The notes beneath the pieces were generated by a model, which worked only from the letters and a program-made list of their open reading frames with translations, had not been told where the DNA came from and did not search any database. From positions 2,046,001-2,110,000 of the forward strand of contig NZ_JAUSWX010000001.1 of the NCBI RefSeq assembly GCF_030815405.1: DNA of 64,000 nucleotides. The letters are read 5' to 3'. Position numbers and translations under genes: made by a program. This DNA comes from Agromyces albus (lineage in GTDB: Bacteria > Actinomycetota > Actinomycetes > Actinomycetales > Microbacteriaceae). Positions 52,423 to 62,200 of this stretch are shown one piece after another (positions within the stretch are counted from its first letter, which is position 1; each line of letters starts with the position of its first letter).

Positions 52423-55400
52423 TCAGCTCGCGCGCGCCTCGCGGTCCTCGCGCACGCGCTGCCCGACGACCGCCGAGACTCCGTCTTGACGCATCGAGAC
52501 GCCGTAGAGTGAGTCGGCGATCTCCATCGTGCGCTTCTGGTGCGTGATGACGATGAGCTGGCTCGACTCGCGCAGGTCTTCGAGGGTCGTGAGCAGGCGG
52601 CCGAGGTTCGCGTCGTCGAGAGCCGCCTCGACCTCGTCGAGGATGTAGAACGGGCTCGGCCGAGCCTTGAAGATCGCGATGAGCAACGCGACCGCCGCAA
52701 GCGAGCGCTCGCCGCCCGACAGGAGCGAGAGGCGCTCGATCTTCTTGCCGGCGGGCTTCACCGACACCTCGATCCCCGTCGTGAGCATGTTCTCGGGATC
52801 GGTCAGCGAGATGCTGCCCGTGCCGCCGGGGAAGAGCACCGGGAACACCCGGGCGAACGCCTCGCGGGTGTCCTCGAAGGCGCCGCGGAAGATCGACTCC
52901 ATCTTGCCGTCGATCTCGTCGATGATCGTGAGCAGGTCTTTCCGCGTGTTCGCGAGGTCGGTGAGCTGCTCGGTGAGGAACACGTGGCGCTGCTCGAGCG
53001 CGGCGAACTCCTCGAGCGCGAGCGGATTCACCCGGCCGAGCTGCGCGAGCTTGCGCTCTGCGACCTGCAGCCGGCGCTGCTGCTCCTCGCGGCGGAACGG
53101 TCGGGACTCGCCGTCTTCGGTCTCGGCGGGGATCTCCTCGTCGGGCCCGTACTCGGCGACGAGCACCGCTTCGGTGAGCCCGAGCTCCGACTCGGCACGC
53201 TCGACGAGTCCGGAGACATGCAGCTTCTTCTCGTAGATGCGCAACTCGAGGCCGTGCACGTCTTCGGTGACGGCGTGCAGGCGCTCGCGCACCGCGGCCT
53301 CCTGGCGACGAAGTCCCTGGAGCTCCTCGTTGCGGCTCGCTCGCTCGGCCTCTGCGCGCCCGAGCGCGACGCGCGCCTCGGCGACCGAGCCATCGACGGA
53401 GGCGAGGGCGGCCGGCAGCGATTCGGCGACGCGAGCGGCCGCCTCGAGCTGGGCGCGACGGATGACGGCGCGGCGCGCGGCATCCGCGGCGGCCTGCTGC
53501 TCGGCCTCGAACTGGCGCTCCATCGCGCGAACGCGGGCCTCTTCAGCGCGTACGCGCTCCTTCGCCGTCTCGAGCCGGAGCCGAGCCTCGACCTCGCCCT
53601 CGCGGGCGCGTTCGAGCGTCGCGAGTGCGCCGTCGCGCTCGGAGGCATCGAGCACCGGGCGCGGCACGGCGCGGGCGGCATCGAGTGCCGCTTTCGCCTC
53701 GGTCGCCGCGAGCTCTGCATCGGCGACGCGCTCCTGCGCCTTCTGCGCCGCCTGCTCGAGGCGTTCGGTCTCAGCGGTCGCCGCCTCGACCTGGACTCGA
53801 GCACGATTCAGCCGCTCGGTGCGCTGCGCGAGCTGCGCGTCGAACTCGCGAAGCGCAGCGAGCGCCTGCTTGGACTGCTCCTTCGACCGCTCGACGATCG
53901 CGCGTTGCTCGGTGAGGTCGTAGCGCGAGCGCTCGATCTCGCTGCGCACCTCCTCGAGCCGCGCGCTCGCGCGGTCGCGCTCGGCGAAGAGCTCGATGCG
54001 GCTCTGCTGCTGGCCGGTTCCACCGCGGAGGATGAAGCGGCCCACGACCGTGCCGTCCTTCGTGATGACCGTGGCGGGCCGGTCGAGCGCCGCGACCCGC
54101 TCCTCGGCGGCGCGAGCGGCGGTGAGGTCGTCGGCGATGAGCACCTCGGCGAGCAGGCCGAGCACTCCGGCGGGAGCGCTGACGACCTCGGATGCCGCGA
54201 TGAGCCCCTCGATCGCCGGCGCTGCCGCCGGGGCGACGCCAGGGTCGGCGAAGGCGAGCGCGACCCGGCCCATCGCGCCCTCTTCGGCGTGCGAGAGCGC
54301 CCGGTAGGCAGCGGCACGGTCGTCGACGAGCACGGCATCGGCGAGCGAGCCGAGCGCGGCCGCGATCGCCGGCTCGAAGCCCGGCTCGACGTGCAGCGCT
54401 TCGGCGAGGAGCCCGCGCACGCCGCCGACGCCGGCTGCCACGAGCGCGGCCGAACCGTCTTTCTGGTCGAGTGCGAGCGAGAGCGCCGCGGTGCGTGCCG
54501 CGAGCGCATCGCGTTCGCGTTCGCGCACGTGCAACTCCTCACGGAGCCGTTCGATCTCGCCCTCGCCCTCGAACACGGCCGCTTGCGCGAGCTCGTAGGC
54601 CTCGTCGAGATCGGTCTCGCCGATCTCGCCGGCGTCGGCTTCGGCCTCGATCCGTGCGAGCTCCTCGGCGGCGGCCAGGCCGCGGGCGGCAGACGCGTCC
54701 ATCGCGTTCGTGTGCCGGAGCACCTCGCCGCGAGCGGCGGCGAGCTTCGAGGCGGCGGTGTCGGCCTGTCCGGCGAGCTTCGAGACCTCGAGGTCGTATG
54801 CGGTGACGCGAGCGCTCTGCGCCGCGATCCGCTCGTCGACGAGGTCGAGCGCCTCACGGGCTTCGCGAGTCTGGGAGACGGCGACGTCGAGGGCGGATGC
54901 CGCCGAGCCGACGCCGGCGCGGATCGTGTCGAGTTCGGCCCCGGCGTCGTCGATCATCGAGCGGGTGACGCTCGGCGCGGCATCCGATGGCTCGCTCGCT
55001 CCCCCGAGGAGGGCGATGCGCTGCCGAGCGAGGGAGTCGAGCGCGCGGAGCCGCTCCTGCGCCGACTCGAGTGCGTGCGTCGTCGACCGGGCTGCATCGA
55101 CGGCGTCGCCGCCCTGCGCCTGCTCGAGCCGAGCGACGCGCGCTTCGTGCTGCTCGAGCTCGTCTTGCAGCACGAGGCGCTCGCTGTGCCGCTCATGCTC
55201 GCTCTTGACGTGCTCCTCGAGCGCGCGGCGGAGGCCGACCACTTCGTCGGCGAGGAGCCTGGCGCGTGCATCGCGCACGACGGCGGCGATCGTCGCGGCC
55301 TCGCGGGCGACCTCGGCCTGGCGTCCGAGCGGCTTCAACTGGCGCCGGATCTCGCCGGCGAGATCGGAGAGCCGCGTGAGGTTCGCCTGCATCGCGTCGA

Positions 55401-55941
55401 GCTTGCGGAGGGTCTTCTCCTTGCGGCGCCGGTGCTTCAGGATGCCGGCGGCCTCTTCGATGAAGCCGCGGCGGTCTTCGGGGGTGGCGTGCAGCACGGC
55501 GTCGAGCTGTCCCTGCCCGACGATGACGTGCATCTCGCGCCCGAGGCCCGAGTCGCTCAGGAGCTCCTGCACGTCGAGGAGCCGGCAGGTCTCGCCGTTG
55601 ATGGCGTATTCGCTTGCGCCGTTGCGGAACAACGTGCGCGAGATGGTGACCTCGCTGTACTCGATCGGGAGCGCACCGTCACCATTGTCGATCGTGAGGC
55701 TCACCTCGGCGCGGCCGAGCGGACCGCGAGTGGAGGTGCCCGCGAAAATGACGTCTTCCATCTTGCCGCCGCGGAGGGTCTTGGCCCCCTGCTCCCCCAT
55801 GACCCAGGCGAGCGCGTCGACGACGTTGGACTTTCCGGAGCCGTTGGGGCCGACGATGCAGGTCACGCCGGGTTCGAAGGCGAAGGTCGTCGGCTGCGCG
55901 AAGGACTTGAATCCCTTCAGCGTCAGGCTCTTGAGGTACAC
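52423..55941 (-). CDS. smc: Chromosome segregation protein SMC
   Basis: Condensin ATPase (1172 aa). N-terminal head with Walker A VGPNGSGKSNVVDALAWVMGEQGAKTLRGGKMEDVIFAG (about 30-68), a first long coiled coil (about 165-500), hinge (about 505-640: GVGGVRGLLAEALHVEPGFEPAIAAALGSLADAV...), second coiled coil, and C-terminal head with signature LSGGERSLAAVALLIAIF and Walker B FYILDEVEAALDDANLGRL (about 1070-1120). The GTG at 55941 gives VYLKSLTLKGFKSFA, the family start; the frame is open farther upstream but not homologous. It is followed by ftsY about 3 kb downstream, with an LLM/GH13 pair placed between on the other strand. Confidence 0.97.
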   Translation of the reverse strand: MYLKSLTLKGFKSFAQPTTFAFEPGVTCIVGPNGSGKSNVVDALAWVMGEQGAKTLRGGKMEDVIFAGTSTRGPLGRAEVSLTIDNGDGALPIEYSEVTISRTLFRNGASEYAINGETCRLLDVQELLSDSGLGREMHVIVGQGQLDAVLHATPEDRRGFIEEAAGILKHRRRKEKTLRKLDAMQANLTRLSDLAGEIRRQLKPLGRQAEVAREAATIAAVVRDARARLLADEVVGLRRALEEHVKSEHERHSERLVLQDELEQHEARVARLEQAQGGDAVDAARSTTHALESAQERLRALDSLARQRIALLGGASEPSDAAPSVTRSMIDDAGAELDTIRAGVGSAASALDVAVSQTREAREALDLVDERIAAQSARVTAYDLEVSKLAGQADTAASKLAAARGEVLRHTNAMDASAARGLAAAEELARIEAEADAGEIGETDLDEAYELAQAAVFEGEGEIERLREELHVRERERDALAARTAALSLALDQKDGSAALVAAGVGGVRGLLAEALHVEPGFEPAIAAALGSLADAVLVDDRAAAYRALSHAEEGAMGRVALAFADPGVAPAAAPAIEGLIAASEVVSAPAGVLGLLAEVLIADDLTAARAAEERVAALDRPATVITKDGTVVGRFILRGGTGQQQSRIELFAERDRASARLEEVRSEIERSRYDLTEQRAIVERSKEQSKQALAALREFDAQLAQRTERLNRARVQVEAATAETERLEQAAQKAQERVADAELAATEAKAALDAARAVPRPVLDASERDGALATLERAREGEVEARLRLETAKERVRAEEARVRAMERQFEAEQQAAADAARRAVIRRAQLEAAARVAESLPAALASVDGSVAEARVALGRAEAERASRNEELQGLRRQEAAVRERLHAVTEDVHGLELRIYEKKLHVSGLVERAESELGLTEAVLVAEYGPDEEIPAETEDGESRPFRREEQQRRLQVAERKLAQLGRVNPLALEEFAALEQRHVFLTEQLTDLANTRKDLLTIIDEIDGKMESIFRGAFEDTREAFARVFPVLFPGGTGSISLTDPENMLTTGIEVSVKPAGKKIERLSLLSGGERSLAAVALLIAIFKARPSPFYILDEVEAALDDANLGRLLTTLEDLRESSQLIVITHQKRTMEIADSLYGVSMRQDGVSAVVGQRVREDREARAS

Positions 55942-56101
55942 GTCCCACCCTTCCGACTCGCGAGCGCGCTGCGGACTACCGTATCCGAGGTTCGGCCCCC
56001 TCCCCATTCGCCCTCGCCGCGAGGACGCGGATCGCCCTTGCCACGACCACGGCGTGGGGTTTAGTCTGGGCGGCTGCCCATCGGTGACGAGAGGAGTGCG
56101 C

Positions 56102-57181
56102 ATGCCCATCGACATCCGACCGGTACCCGTACCTGAAGCCCTCGGCACGCCCGCGGCCCGGGAGTTCGAGTCGTCTGCGGAGCTCGGCTCCCTGCTCGAG
56201 CGTGCGAACTGGGGACACGAGGACTTCGCGTACAGCGCGGCCGAGCTCCTCGCCGCACAGCGCAACGACCGGCATCGCGGGCACGCGTGGATCGGCGCCT
56301 GGGACGGCGACACGATGATCGGCCGGGCCGGCCTCGAATGGGAGCGCAACGCCGGGGCGACGACCGCCGAACTCACCCTCGGCGTGCTGCCGCAGCATCG
56401 GCGACGGGGCGTCGGCTCACGACTGCTCGCCGCCGCCGAAGACGCCGTTCGCGACCTCGGCCGCTCCACGATCGTCGCGTACTCCGATCATGCCGACACC
56501 GAGAGCGCCCCGGCCGAGGGCCCCGTGCTGCACGCGCCCGACGGGGGCGCCGCGTTGCCGGCATCCGTTCCCGCCGCCGGTTTCGCCGCGGCGCATGGCT
56601 ACGACCTCGCCCAGTTGGAGCGGATCAGCAGCCTGACCGTCGGCGGGCGAGCCGACGAGTTCCGCGGCGCACTCGATGCACGCACGGCGGGGGCGAATGC
56701 CCTCGGCTACCGGCTCGAGCTCTGGACCGACCGCACCCCGGCGCGGCTCGTCGACGCGTACGCGGCGGCCAGGGGGCGCATGGCCCTCGCCGTCCCGGCC
56801 GGCGGCATCACGATCGACGAGGAGCACTGGGATGCCGCGCGCGTCCGCGAGCGCGAGGAGGAGTCACTCGACGGCGGCAGAACCCTGCTCGTCGCCGCGG
56901 CCCTGGCTCCCGATGGCGCCGTCGCCGGATACACCGAGCTCGAACTGCCGCTCGGACGGGGGTTCGCCTTCCAGAGCGACACCCTCGTCGTCGGCGCGCA
57001 CCGGGGGCACGGGCTCGGCATGCTCACGAAGCTCGCGAACCTGGCACGGCTCACCGAGGTCGCGCCCGACCGCACCGAGGTCTACACCTGGAACGCCGAC
57101 GAGAACGAGCACATGCTCGCGATCAACGTCGCGCTCGGCTTCCGCCGGTGCGGCCTCGAGGCGGTCTGGCAGCGCGACTGA
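56102..57181 (+). CDS. Tandem GNAT-family acetyltransferase
   Basis: A 359-aa protein with two GNAT folds, as in mycothiol synthase-like and other double-GNAT proteins. N-terminal motif A: AELTLGVLPQHRRRGVGSRLLAAAEDAV (about 90-118). C-terminal motif A: DTLVVGAHRGHGLGMLTKLANLARL (about 300-325), followed by NADENEHMLAINVALGFRRCG. ATG at 56102 with GAGGAG 8 nt upstream. It is monocistronic and divergent from smc. The substrate is not predictable from the sequence; mycothiol synthase itself is normally smaller and better conserved. Confidence 0.85.
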   Translation: MPIDIRPVPVPEALGTPAAREFESSAELGSLLERANWGHEDFAYSAAELLAAQRNDRHRGHAWIGAWDGDTMIGRAGLEWERNAGATTAELTLGVLPQHRRRGVGSRLLAAAEDAVRDLGRSTIVAYSDHADTESAPAEGPVLHAPDGGAALPASVPAAGFAAAHGYDLAQLERISSLTVGGRADEFRGALDARTAGANALGYRLELWTDRTPARLVDAYAAARGRMALAVPAGGITIDEEHWDAARVREREEESLDGGRTLLVAAALAPDGAVAGYTELELPLGRGFAFQSDTLVVGAHRGHGLGMLTKLANLARLTEVAPDRTEVYTWNADENEHMLAINVALGFRRCGLEAVWQRD

Positions 57182-57187
57182 GGCGAC

Positions 57188-57216
57188 GGAACCGGCCGAG
57201 AGGCTCGGCCCGTTCC
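57188..57216. terminator. Bidirectional terminator-like hairpin between GNAT and NmrA-like genes
   Basis: GGAAC-C-GGCCGAG, 3-nt loop AGG, CTCGGCC-C-GTTCC: a 12-bp paired stem with one C-C mismatch in the 67-bp gap between the convergent genes. No strong U-run. Confidence 0.6.
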
Positions 57217-57248
57217 GCCACCCACGACCGACGACTTCCAGCCTGACG

Positions 57249-58199
57249 TCAGGCGCCGGCGAATGCGCCCTTGCGCTCCTCGAGCCACTCGTCGAACGTC
57301 TGCAGGGCGGGATTGATGCTCCGCACGAAGGCGAGGTCGCGGGCGGCGACGAACTCCGGCGCTTCGATGTAGTACTGGAAGGTGTTCGCCAGTTCGTCGG
57401 CTCCGGGGAACTCCTGCGCGCGCACGATCTCGACGGGCACCGCCGTGTAGGTCACCGGTTCGCCGAGCACCCGGCTGAAGGCGGCGGCCATCTCGTCACC
57501 CGTCAGGTGCTCGCCGGCGATGCTCACCGTCTTCCCGATGAACTCCGAGCCGCGCTGGAAGATGCCGTAGGCGGTCCGGCCGATGTCCTCGGCCGCGATA
57601 CCGGCGAGCTTCTGGTCGGCGATCGACATGGCCAGGGTCAGTCGGCCGTCGTCGCCCCGCTGGGGTGCCAGCAAGCCGAGGAAGGTGTCCCAGAAGAACG
57701 TCGTCCGCAGCAGTGTGGTCGGCACGCCGAGTGCGGCGAAGAGCTCATCGGCCTCCGCCTTGGCGTCGAAGTGCGGCACCTTGTAGGTGCCCATGAGCGT
57801 CGGCATGCGGTCGTCGTCGAGCGGGAAGTGCTCGCGGGTGTCCTCCAGCGTCGACCAGATCACGTGAGCCAGTCCGGCGCTCTTCGCGGCGCGGGCCATC
57901 CTGGCCGCGTCGGCCTTCTCCTGCTCGGGTGACATGTGGTCCCAGAAGTTCGTCACGAGGAAGGCGCCGTACGCTCCCTCGAACGCCTTCGTGAGGCCTG
58001 CCTCGTCGGTCATGTCGGCCTCGACGAGCTCGGCGCCCTGCGCGGCGAGCGCCTGGGCCTTCTCCGAGGCGGCATTGCGCGTCACGGCACGGACCACGAA
58101 GTCACCCTCGGCGTCGGCAAGGATCGCCCGCGCCAATCCGCCGCCCTGGTTGCCGGTGGCGCCGACCACCACGATGACCTTCTTGTCGTGCTTCGACAT
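57249..58199 (-). CDS. NmrA-like NAD(P)-binding protein
   Basis: A 316-aa atypical short-chain dehydrogenase of the NmrA group. Dinucleotide-binding motif VVVGATGNQGGGLARAI (about residues 9-25), RAVTRNAASEKAQALAAQGAELVEADMTD (about 36-65), and FFWDTFLGL... downstream. NmrA-type proteins sense NAD(P) redox state or act as quinone or flavin reductases; this one could be either. The ATG has AAGGAG 7 nt upstream and a well-formed promoter with two palindromic operators. It is downstream of mutM on the same strand, but with its own control region. Confidence 0.9.
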   Translation of the reverse strand: MSKHDKKVIVVVGATGNQGGGLARAILADAEGDFVVRAVTRNAASEKAQALAAQGAELVEADMTDEAGLTKAFEGAYGAFLVTNFWDHMSPEQEKADAARMARAAKSAGLAHVIWSTLEDTREHFPLDDDRMPTLMGTYKVPHFDAKAEADELFAALGVPTTLLRTTFFWDTFLGLLAPQRGDDGRLTLAMSIADQKLAGIAAEDIGRTAYGIFQRGSEFIGKTVSIAGEHLTGDEMAAAFSRVLGEPVTYTAVPVEIVRAQEFPGADELANTFQYYIEAPEFVAARDLAFVRSINPALQTFDEWLEERKGAFAGA

Positions 58200-58221
58200 A
58201 TGTCGTCTCCTTCGCTAGATA

Positions 58222-58235
58222 GTTGATGCGTCAAC
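58222..58235. promoter_or_regulatory. Operator GTTGATGCGTCAAC (proximal)
   Basis: Inverted repeat GTTGA-N4-TCAAC. It lies just around and after the predicted transcription start of the NmrA-like gene (minus strand). A second copy with one base difference is centred 31 bp upstream, three helical turns away, on the same DNA face. Confidence 0.8.
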
Positions 58236-58236
58236 A

Positions 58237-58265
58237 ACATTAGCGACACACGGTTGATACGTCAA
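58237..58265 (-). promoter_or_regulatory. Promoter of the NmrA-like gene
   Basis: On the minus strand: TTGACG (58265-58260), 17-bp spacer, TAATGT (58242-58237). The -35 box is embedded in the distal operator; the proximal operator covers the start site, a textbook repression layout. Confidence 0.75.
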
Positions 58266-58266
58266 C
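58253..58266. promoter_or_regulatory. Operator GTTGATACGTCAAC (distal)
   Basis: Second GTTGA-N4-TCAAC inverted repeat, overlapping the -35 box of the promoter. The form is that of MarR- or HxlR-type binding sites; no such regulator gene is in the window. Confidence 0.8.
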
Positions 58267-58307
58267 TAAAAGCAGAGAGAGGTCCGCGGATGCCGGAGGA
58301 GCGGCAC

Positions 58308-59240
58308 TCAGGTGGACGCTGCGTGGCGCGGCATCCGGAGCCGCTGGCATCTGGGGCAGCGGTGCGACGAGCGGTTCATGAACGGCTCGCGAACCATGGA
58401 CGTACCGCAGCGCGGACACGGCAGCCCGGCGCGGCCGTAGGCGTTCAGCGAGTGCGCGAAGTAGCCGGATGCGCCGTTGACGTTGACGTACTGGGCGTCG
58501 AAACTCGTGCCGCCCTCGGCGAGCGCACGCTCGAGCACCTCGCGCACGGCGGCGAGCAGCTCGCGCGAGCGGCGTCGCCCGAGCGAGGCGGCGGGTTGCT
58601 CGGCGTGCAGCCGGACCAGCCAGAGCGACTCGTCGGCATAGATGTTGCCGATGCCGCTCACGACGCCCTGATCGAGGAGCACTCGCTTCACCGCCGAGAC
58701 CCTGCGCGCGAGCGCGTCGACGAACGCGTCGTCGGAGAATGCCGGGTCGATGGGGTCGCGCGCGATGTGCGCGACCTGCGAGGGCAGCGATCGCGACCAC
58801 TCCCCCGTGACGCCCGCCGAGAATCCGGCGATCTCACCATCGGCGGCGGGCACGAGCAGATCGACGGCGAGCGAACCGAAGGTGCGCTGGTCGACGAAGT
58901 CCACGCGCAGTTCCCCGTATTCGGGATGCTCGAGGTGCAGGCGGATTCGGGCGTGCCGGTCGTCTCCCGGATGGTCGGGCGTGCGCAGCAGCAGTTGCCC
59001 GCTCATGCCGAGATGGCCGACGATGGCGCGGTCGCCCCCGATCGGCAGCCAGAGGAACTTGCCCCGCCGCACCGCCGCCTCGATGTTCGCTCCGGTGAGG
59101 AGCGCCTCGAAGTCGCCGGATGCCGCGTCATGGCGGGTCAGGGCACGCACGTCGAGCACGTCGACCGCCGTGACCCGGGCGCCGGTGACAGCAGGCGCGA
59201 GCCCGGCCCTGACGACCTCGACCTCGGGCAGTTCGGGCAT
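58308..59240 (-). CDS. mutM: Formamidopyrimidine-DNA glycosylase
   Basis: Removes oxidised purines such as 8-oxoguanine and nicks the site (310 aa). N-terminal catalytic PELPEVE (Pro2, Glu3), Lys about 60 in RRGKFLWL, helix-two-turn-helix region with [20 protein letters not shown] (about 190-208), and a C-terminal zinc finger with two Cys pairs ([15 protein letters not shown]...HRCPRCQRL). Normally found next to smc; here two accessory genes and a promoter separate them. It starts 9 bp after the alpha-mannosidase gene on the same strand, so it may be co-transcribed with that operon. Confidence 0.96.
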   Translation of the reverse strand: MPELPEVEVVRAGLAPAVTGARVTAVDVLDVRALTRHDAASGDFEALLTGANIEAAVRRGKFLWLPIGGDRAIVGHLGMSGQLLLRTPDHPGDDRHARIRLHLEHPEYGELRVDFVDQRTFGSLAVDLLVPAADGEIAGFSAGVTGEWSRSLPSQVAHIARDPIDPAFSDDAFVDALARRVSAVKRVLLDQGVVSGIGNIYADESLWLVRLHAEQPAASLGRRRSRELLAAVREVLERALAEGGTSFDAQYVNVNGASGYFAHSLNAYGRAGLPCPRCGTSMVREPFMNRSSHRCPRCQRLRMPRHAAST

Positions 59241-59249
59241 CTCTCGAGC

Positions 59250-62200
59250 CTATTCCCCCAGCGACTCCTCGGCGGAGCCTCCGTTGCGACGGAAGCGAAG
59301 GGTGACGAGCTGGAAGGCACGCAGCCGCAGCTCGGCGCTCGCACCGTCGACGCCGACGAGCGCGGCAGGCTCCGCGGCAGCGCGCTCGAGCAGGTCGGTC
59401 TCCACGATGCCCGCCACCTCGCAACCGGCCGTCACCGTTCCCACTGCGCGGGCCCCGCGTGCCTCGTAGAGGCGCACGATGAGGTCGCCAGAGCGGTCTT
59501 CCGCGAGCTTCACGGATTCGATCACGATGCTCGGCGAGTCGCTGCGAACGAGCGGCGCCACGGCGCTCGCGCCGTCCACGATCCGGAGCGCCAGGTTGAG
59601 TCGATACCCTTCGCCGACTGCATCCAGCACGTCGGCGCCGATACCGACCGAGGTGCGCAGTCGGTGGCGACCCTGGTCGCTCTTCGGGTCGGGGAAGAGC
59701 GGGGCACGCAGCAGCGATTGCCGCACGAGCGTCGTGGTTCCGCCGTCGGCTCTCGTCGTGCGGGTGATGTCGTGGCCATAGGTCGCGTCGTTGGCGACTG
59801 TGACGCCGAAGCCCGGCTCGGCGACGTGCACCCATCGATGGGCGCACGTCTCGAAGCGAGCCGCATCCCACGAGGTGTTCACGTGCGTCGGCCGGTGGAC
59901 GTGGCCGAACTGCACCTCGGATGCCGCACGGTCTGCGTGCACGTCGAGCGGGAACGCGAGCTTCAGCAGCTTCTGCTGCTCATGCCACTCGACGATGGTC
60001 TCGATCTCGAGGGCGGTGCCGTTTCCCTCCAGCGTCAACGTCTGCGAGACGGCGGATGCCCCGAACCGGCGCTCGACGCGGATGCTCGCCCGCTCGGGGG
60101 CATCCGTCACCAATTCGACCGACTCGGCATCGCGGAGCTCAGTACCTGAGCGCTGGTAGTGCTGGTCGATGTCCCACGCGTCCCACTGCGTCGGGGTGTC
60201 CCGGAACAGCTGCAGAAGGTTGCCGGGCTGCCCGGCCGGGACGGCGTCGCGGCCGGTGCGCACGTCGACGAGCGAGGCGACGAGTCCCTGCGCGTCGATC
60301 GAGACGCGAAGCCGCGCGTTCTCGAGCACGTAGCCCGCACCGTCGCGCTCGACGCTCACCCCACGCGGCGGGTCGACGGGACCTGCGGACATCGCCGCAA
60401 CCCCCGAGACGGCGAAGGGAGATGCGTTGAAGGCAACCGGGCCGGCTGAGCCTTCGGCGGAGCCTGCACCGAGCGCGGAGACAGCGGCACTGATGAGGTC
60501 CTCGAGTTCTGCCGCGATCCGTCGGTAGTTCTCCTCCGCGACCTGGTGGACCCAGGCGATCGAGGTGCCCGGCAGGATGTCGTGGAACTGCAGGAGGAGC
60601 ACCGATTGCCACAGCTCGGCGAGGCGCTCGTAGGGATAGTCGGCGCCACTGCGCACCGCCGCGGTCGCGGCCCAGAGCTCGGCCTCACGGAGGAGGTGCT
60701 CGCTGCGGCGGTTGCCGGCCTTCGTCCGCGCCTGCGAGGTGTAGGTGCCGCGATGGAACTCCAGGTAGAGCTCGCCCGACCAGACGGGAGGGTTGGGATA
60801 GTCGCGCTCGGCCTCCTCGAAGAACGCGAGCGGCGACGCGACGGTCACGGTCGGCGATCCCTCGAGCGAAGCCGTGCGGGATGCCGCGGCGAGCATCTCG
60901 CGGGTCGGCCCACCGCCCCCGTCGCCGAAGCCGAATGGCACGAGCGAGATGTTCGACGCCCCCTTCTCGGCGTACTGCCGTTGCGCCTTGGCCAGCTCCT
61001 CCCCCGAGAGCACCGCGTTGTAGGTGTCGACGGGCGGGAAGTGCGTGAAGATGCGCGAGCCGTCGATCCCCTCCCACGAGAAGGTGTGGTGCGGCATCGT
61101 GTTGGTCTCGTTCCAGCTCGTCTTCTGCGTCAGGAAGTACCGTGCGCCGGCCGCGACCGCGATCTGCGGGAACGCCGCGGAGTAGCCGAACGAATCGGGC
61201 AGCCACACCTCGAGCGGCTCGATGCCGAACTCGCGCATGAAGAACTGCTTCCCGGCCACCAGTTGCCTCGCGAGCGCCTCACCTCCCGGCATGTTCGTGT
61301 CGGACTCGACCCACATCCCGCCGACCGGCACGAATCGGCCCTCGGCCGCTCGTGCGCGGATGCGCTCGAAGAGTTCGGGATAGTGCTCCTTCATCCAGGC
61401 GTACTGCTGCGCGGAGGACGCGGCGAAGACGAAGCCGGGGTCGCGATCCATCAGGTCGAGCACGTTGGAGAAGGTGCGCGCGCATTTGCGGATCGTCTCG
61501 CGAACCGGCCACAACCAGGCCGAATCGATGTGCGCATGTCCGACGGCGACCACACGGTGGGCGCTCGCGTACGCCGGTTGCGCGAGGACGGGCGCGAGAA
61601 TCGCCCGGCCCGCTGCCGCCGTGCCCGACACGTCATCGGGATCCATCGCGTCGACGACCGCCTCGAGGGCGCGCAGGATGTCGGCCCTGCGCGGCAGGTC
61701 GGCGCTGAGCTCGTCCATGAGACCGGAGAGCGTCCAGATGTCCATCTGCAGCTCCCACACCTGGGTGTCGAGCAGCGCGACGTCGACCCGACGCAACCGA
61801 TAGATGGGCTTCGTGCCCGCGGTCGCCTTGTCGCCGACCGGTGTCGGCCGGAAGCTCCAGTCGCTCCCGACATCCGGATTCGAGGCCGCCTCGATATAGA
61901 CGTCGATCTCTCCGCCGGGACCCACCTCGACGGGCACATGGTCGTTGAACGGCTCGATGGCTTTGATGATGCGGCCGGCCGGGTCGAACACGAGCCCTTC
62001 GGCCTGGAAGCCCGACTGGCCCGAGAGGAAACCGAGGTCGACGACGAGTTCGACGACTCCGTCGAGGCCCTGCCATGCCTCGGGGACGGTGCCGGTGACG
62101 TGGAACCAGGTGGTGCCCCACGGCTTGCCCCACGCCGACCCGACGGTGAACGGCTCGAAGGCCTGCCCGACGGCCTCGGCGAACGGAACCGGTTCGTCGG

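Noticed and set aside
52540..56064. A 1174-codon open frame antisense to smc
   Set aside because: Shadow of the coiled-coil codons of smc; the real gene has all SMC motifs on the minus strand.
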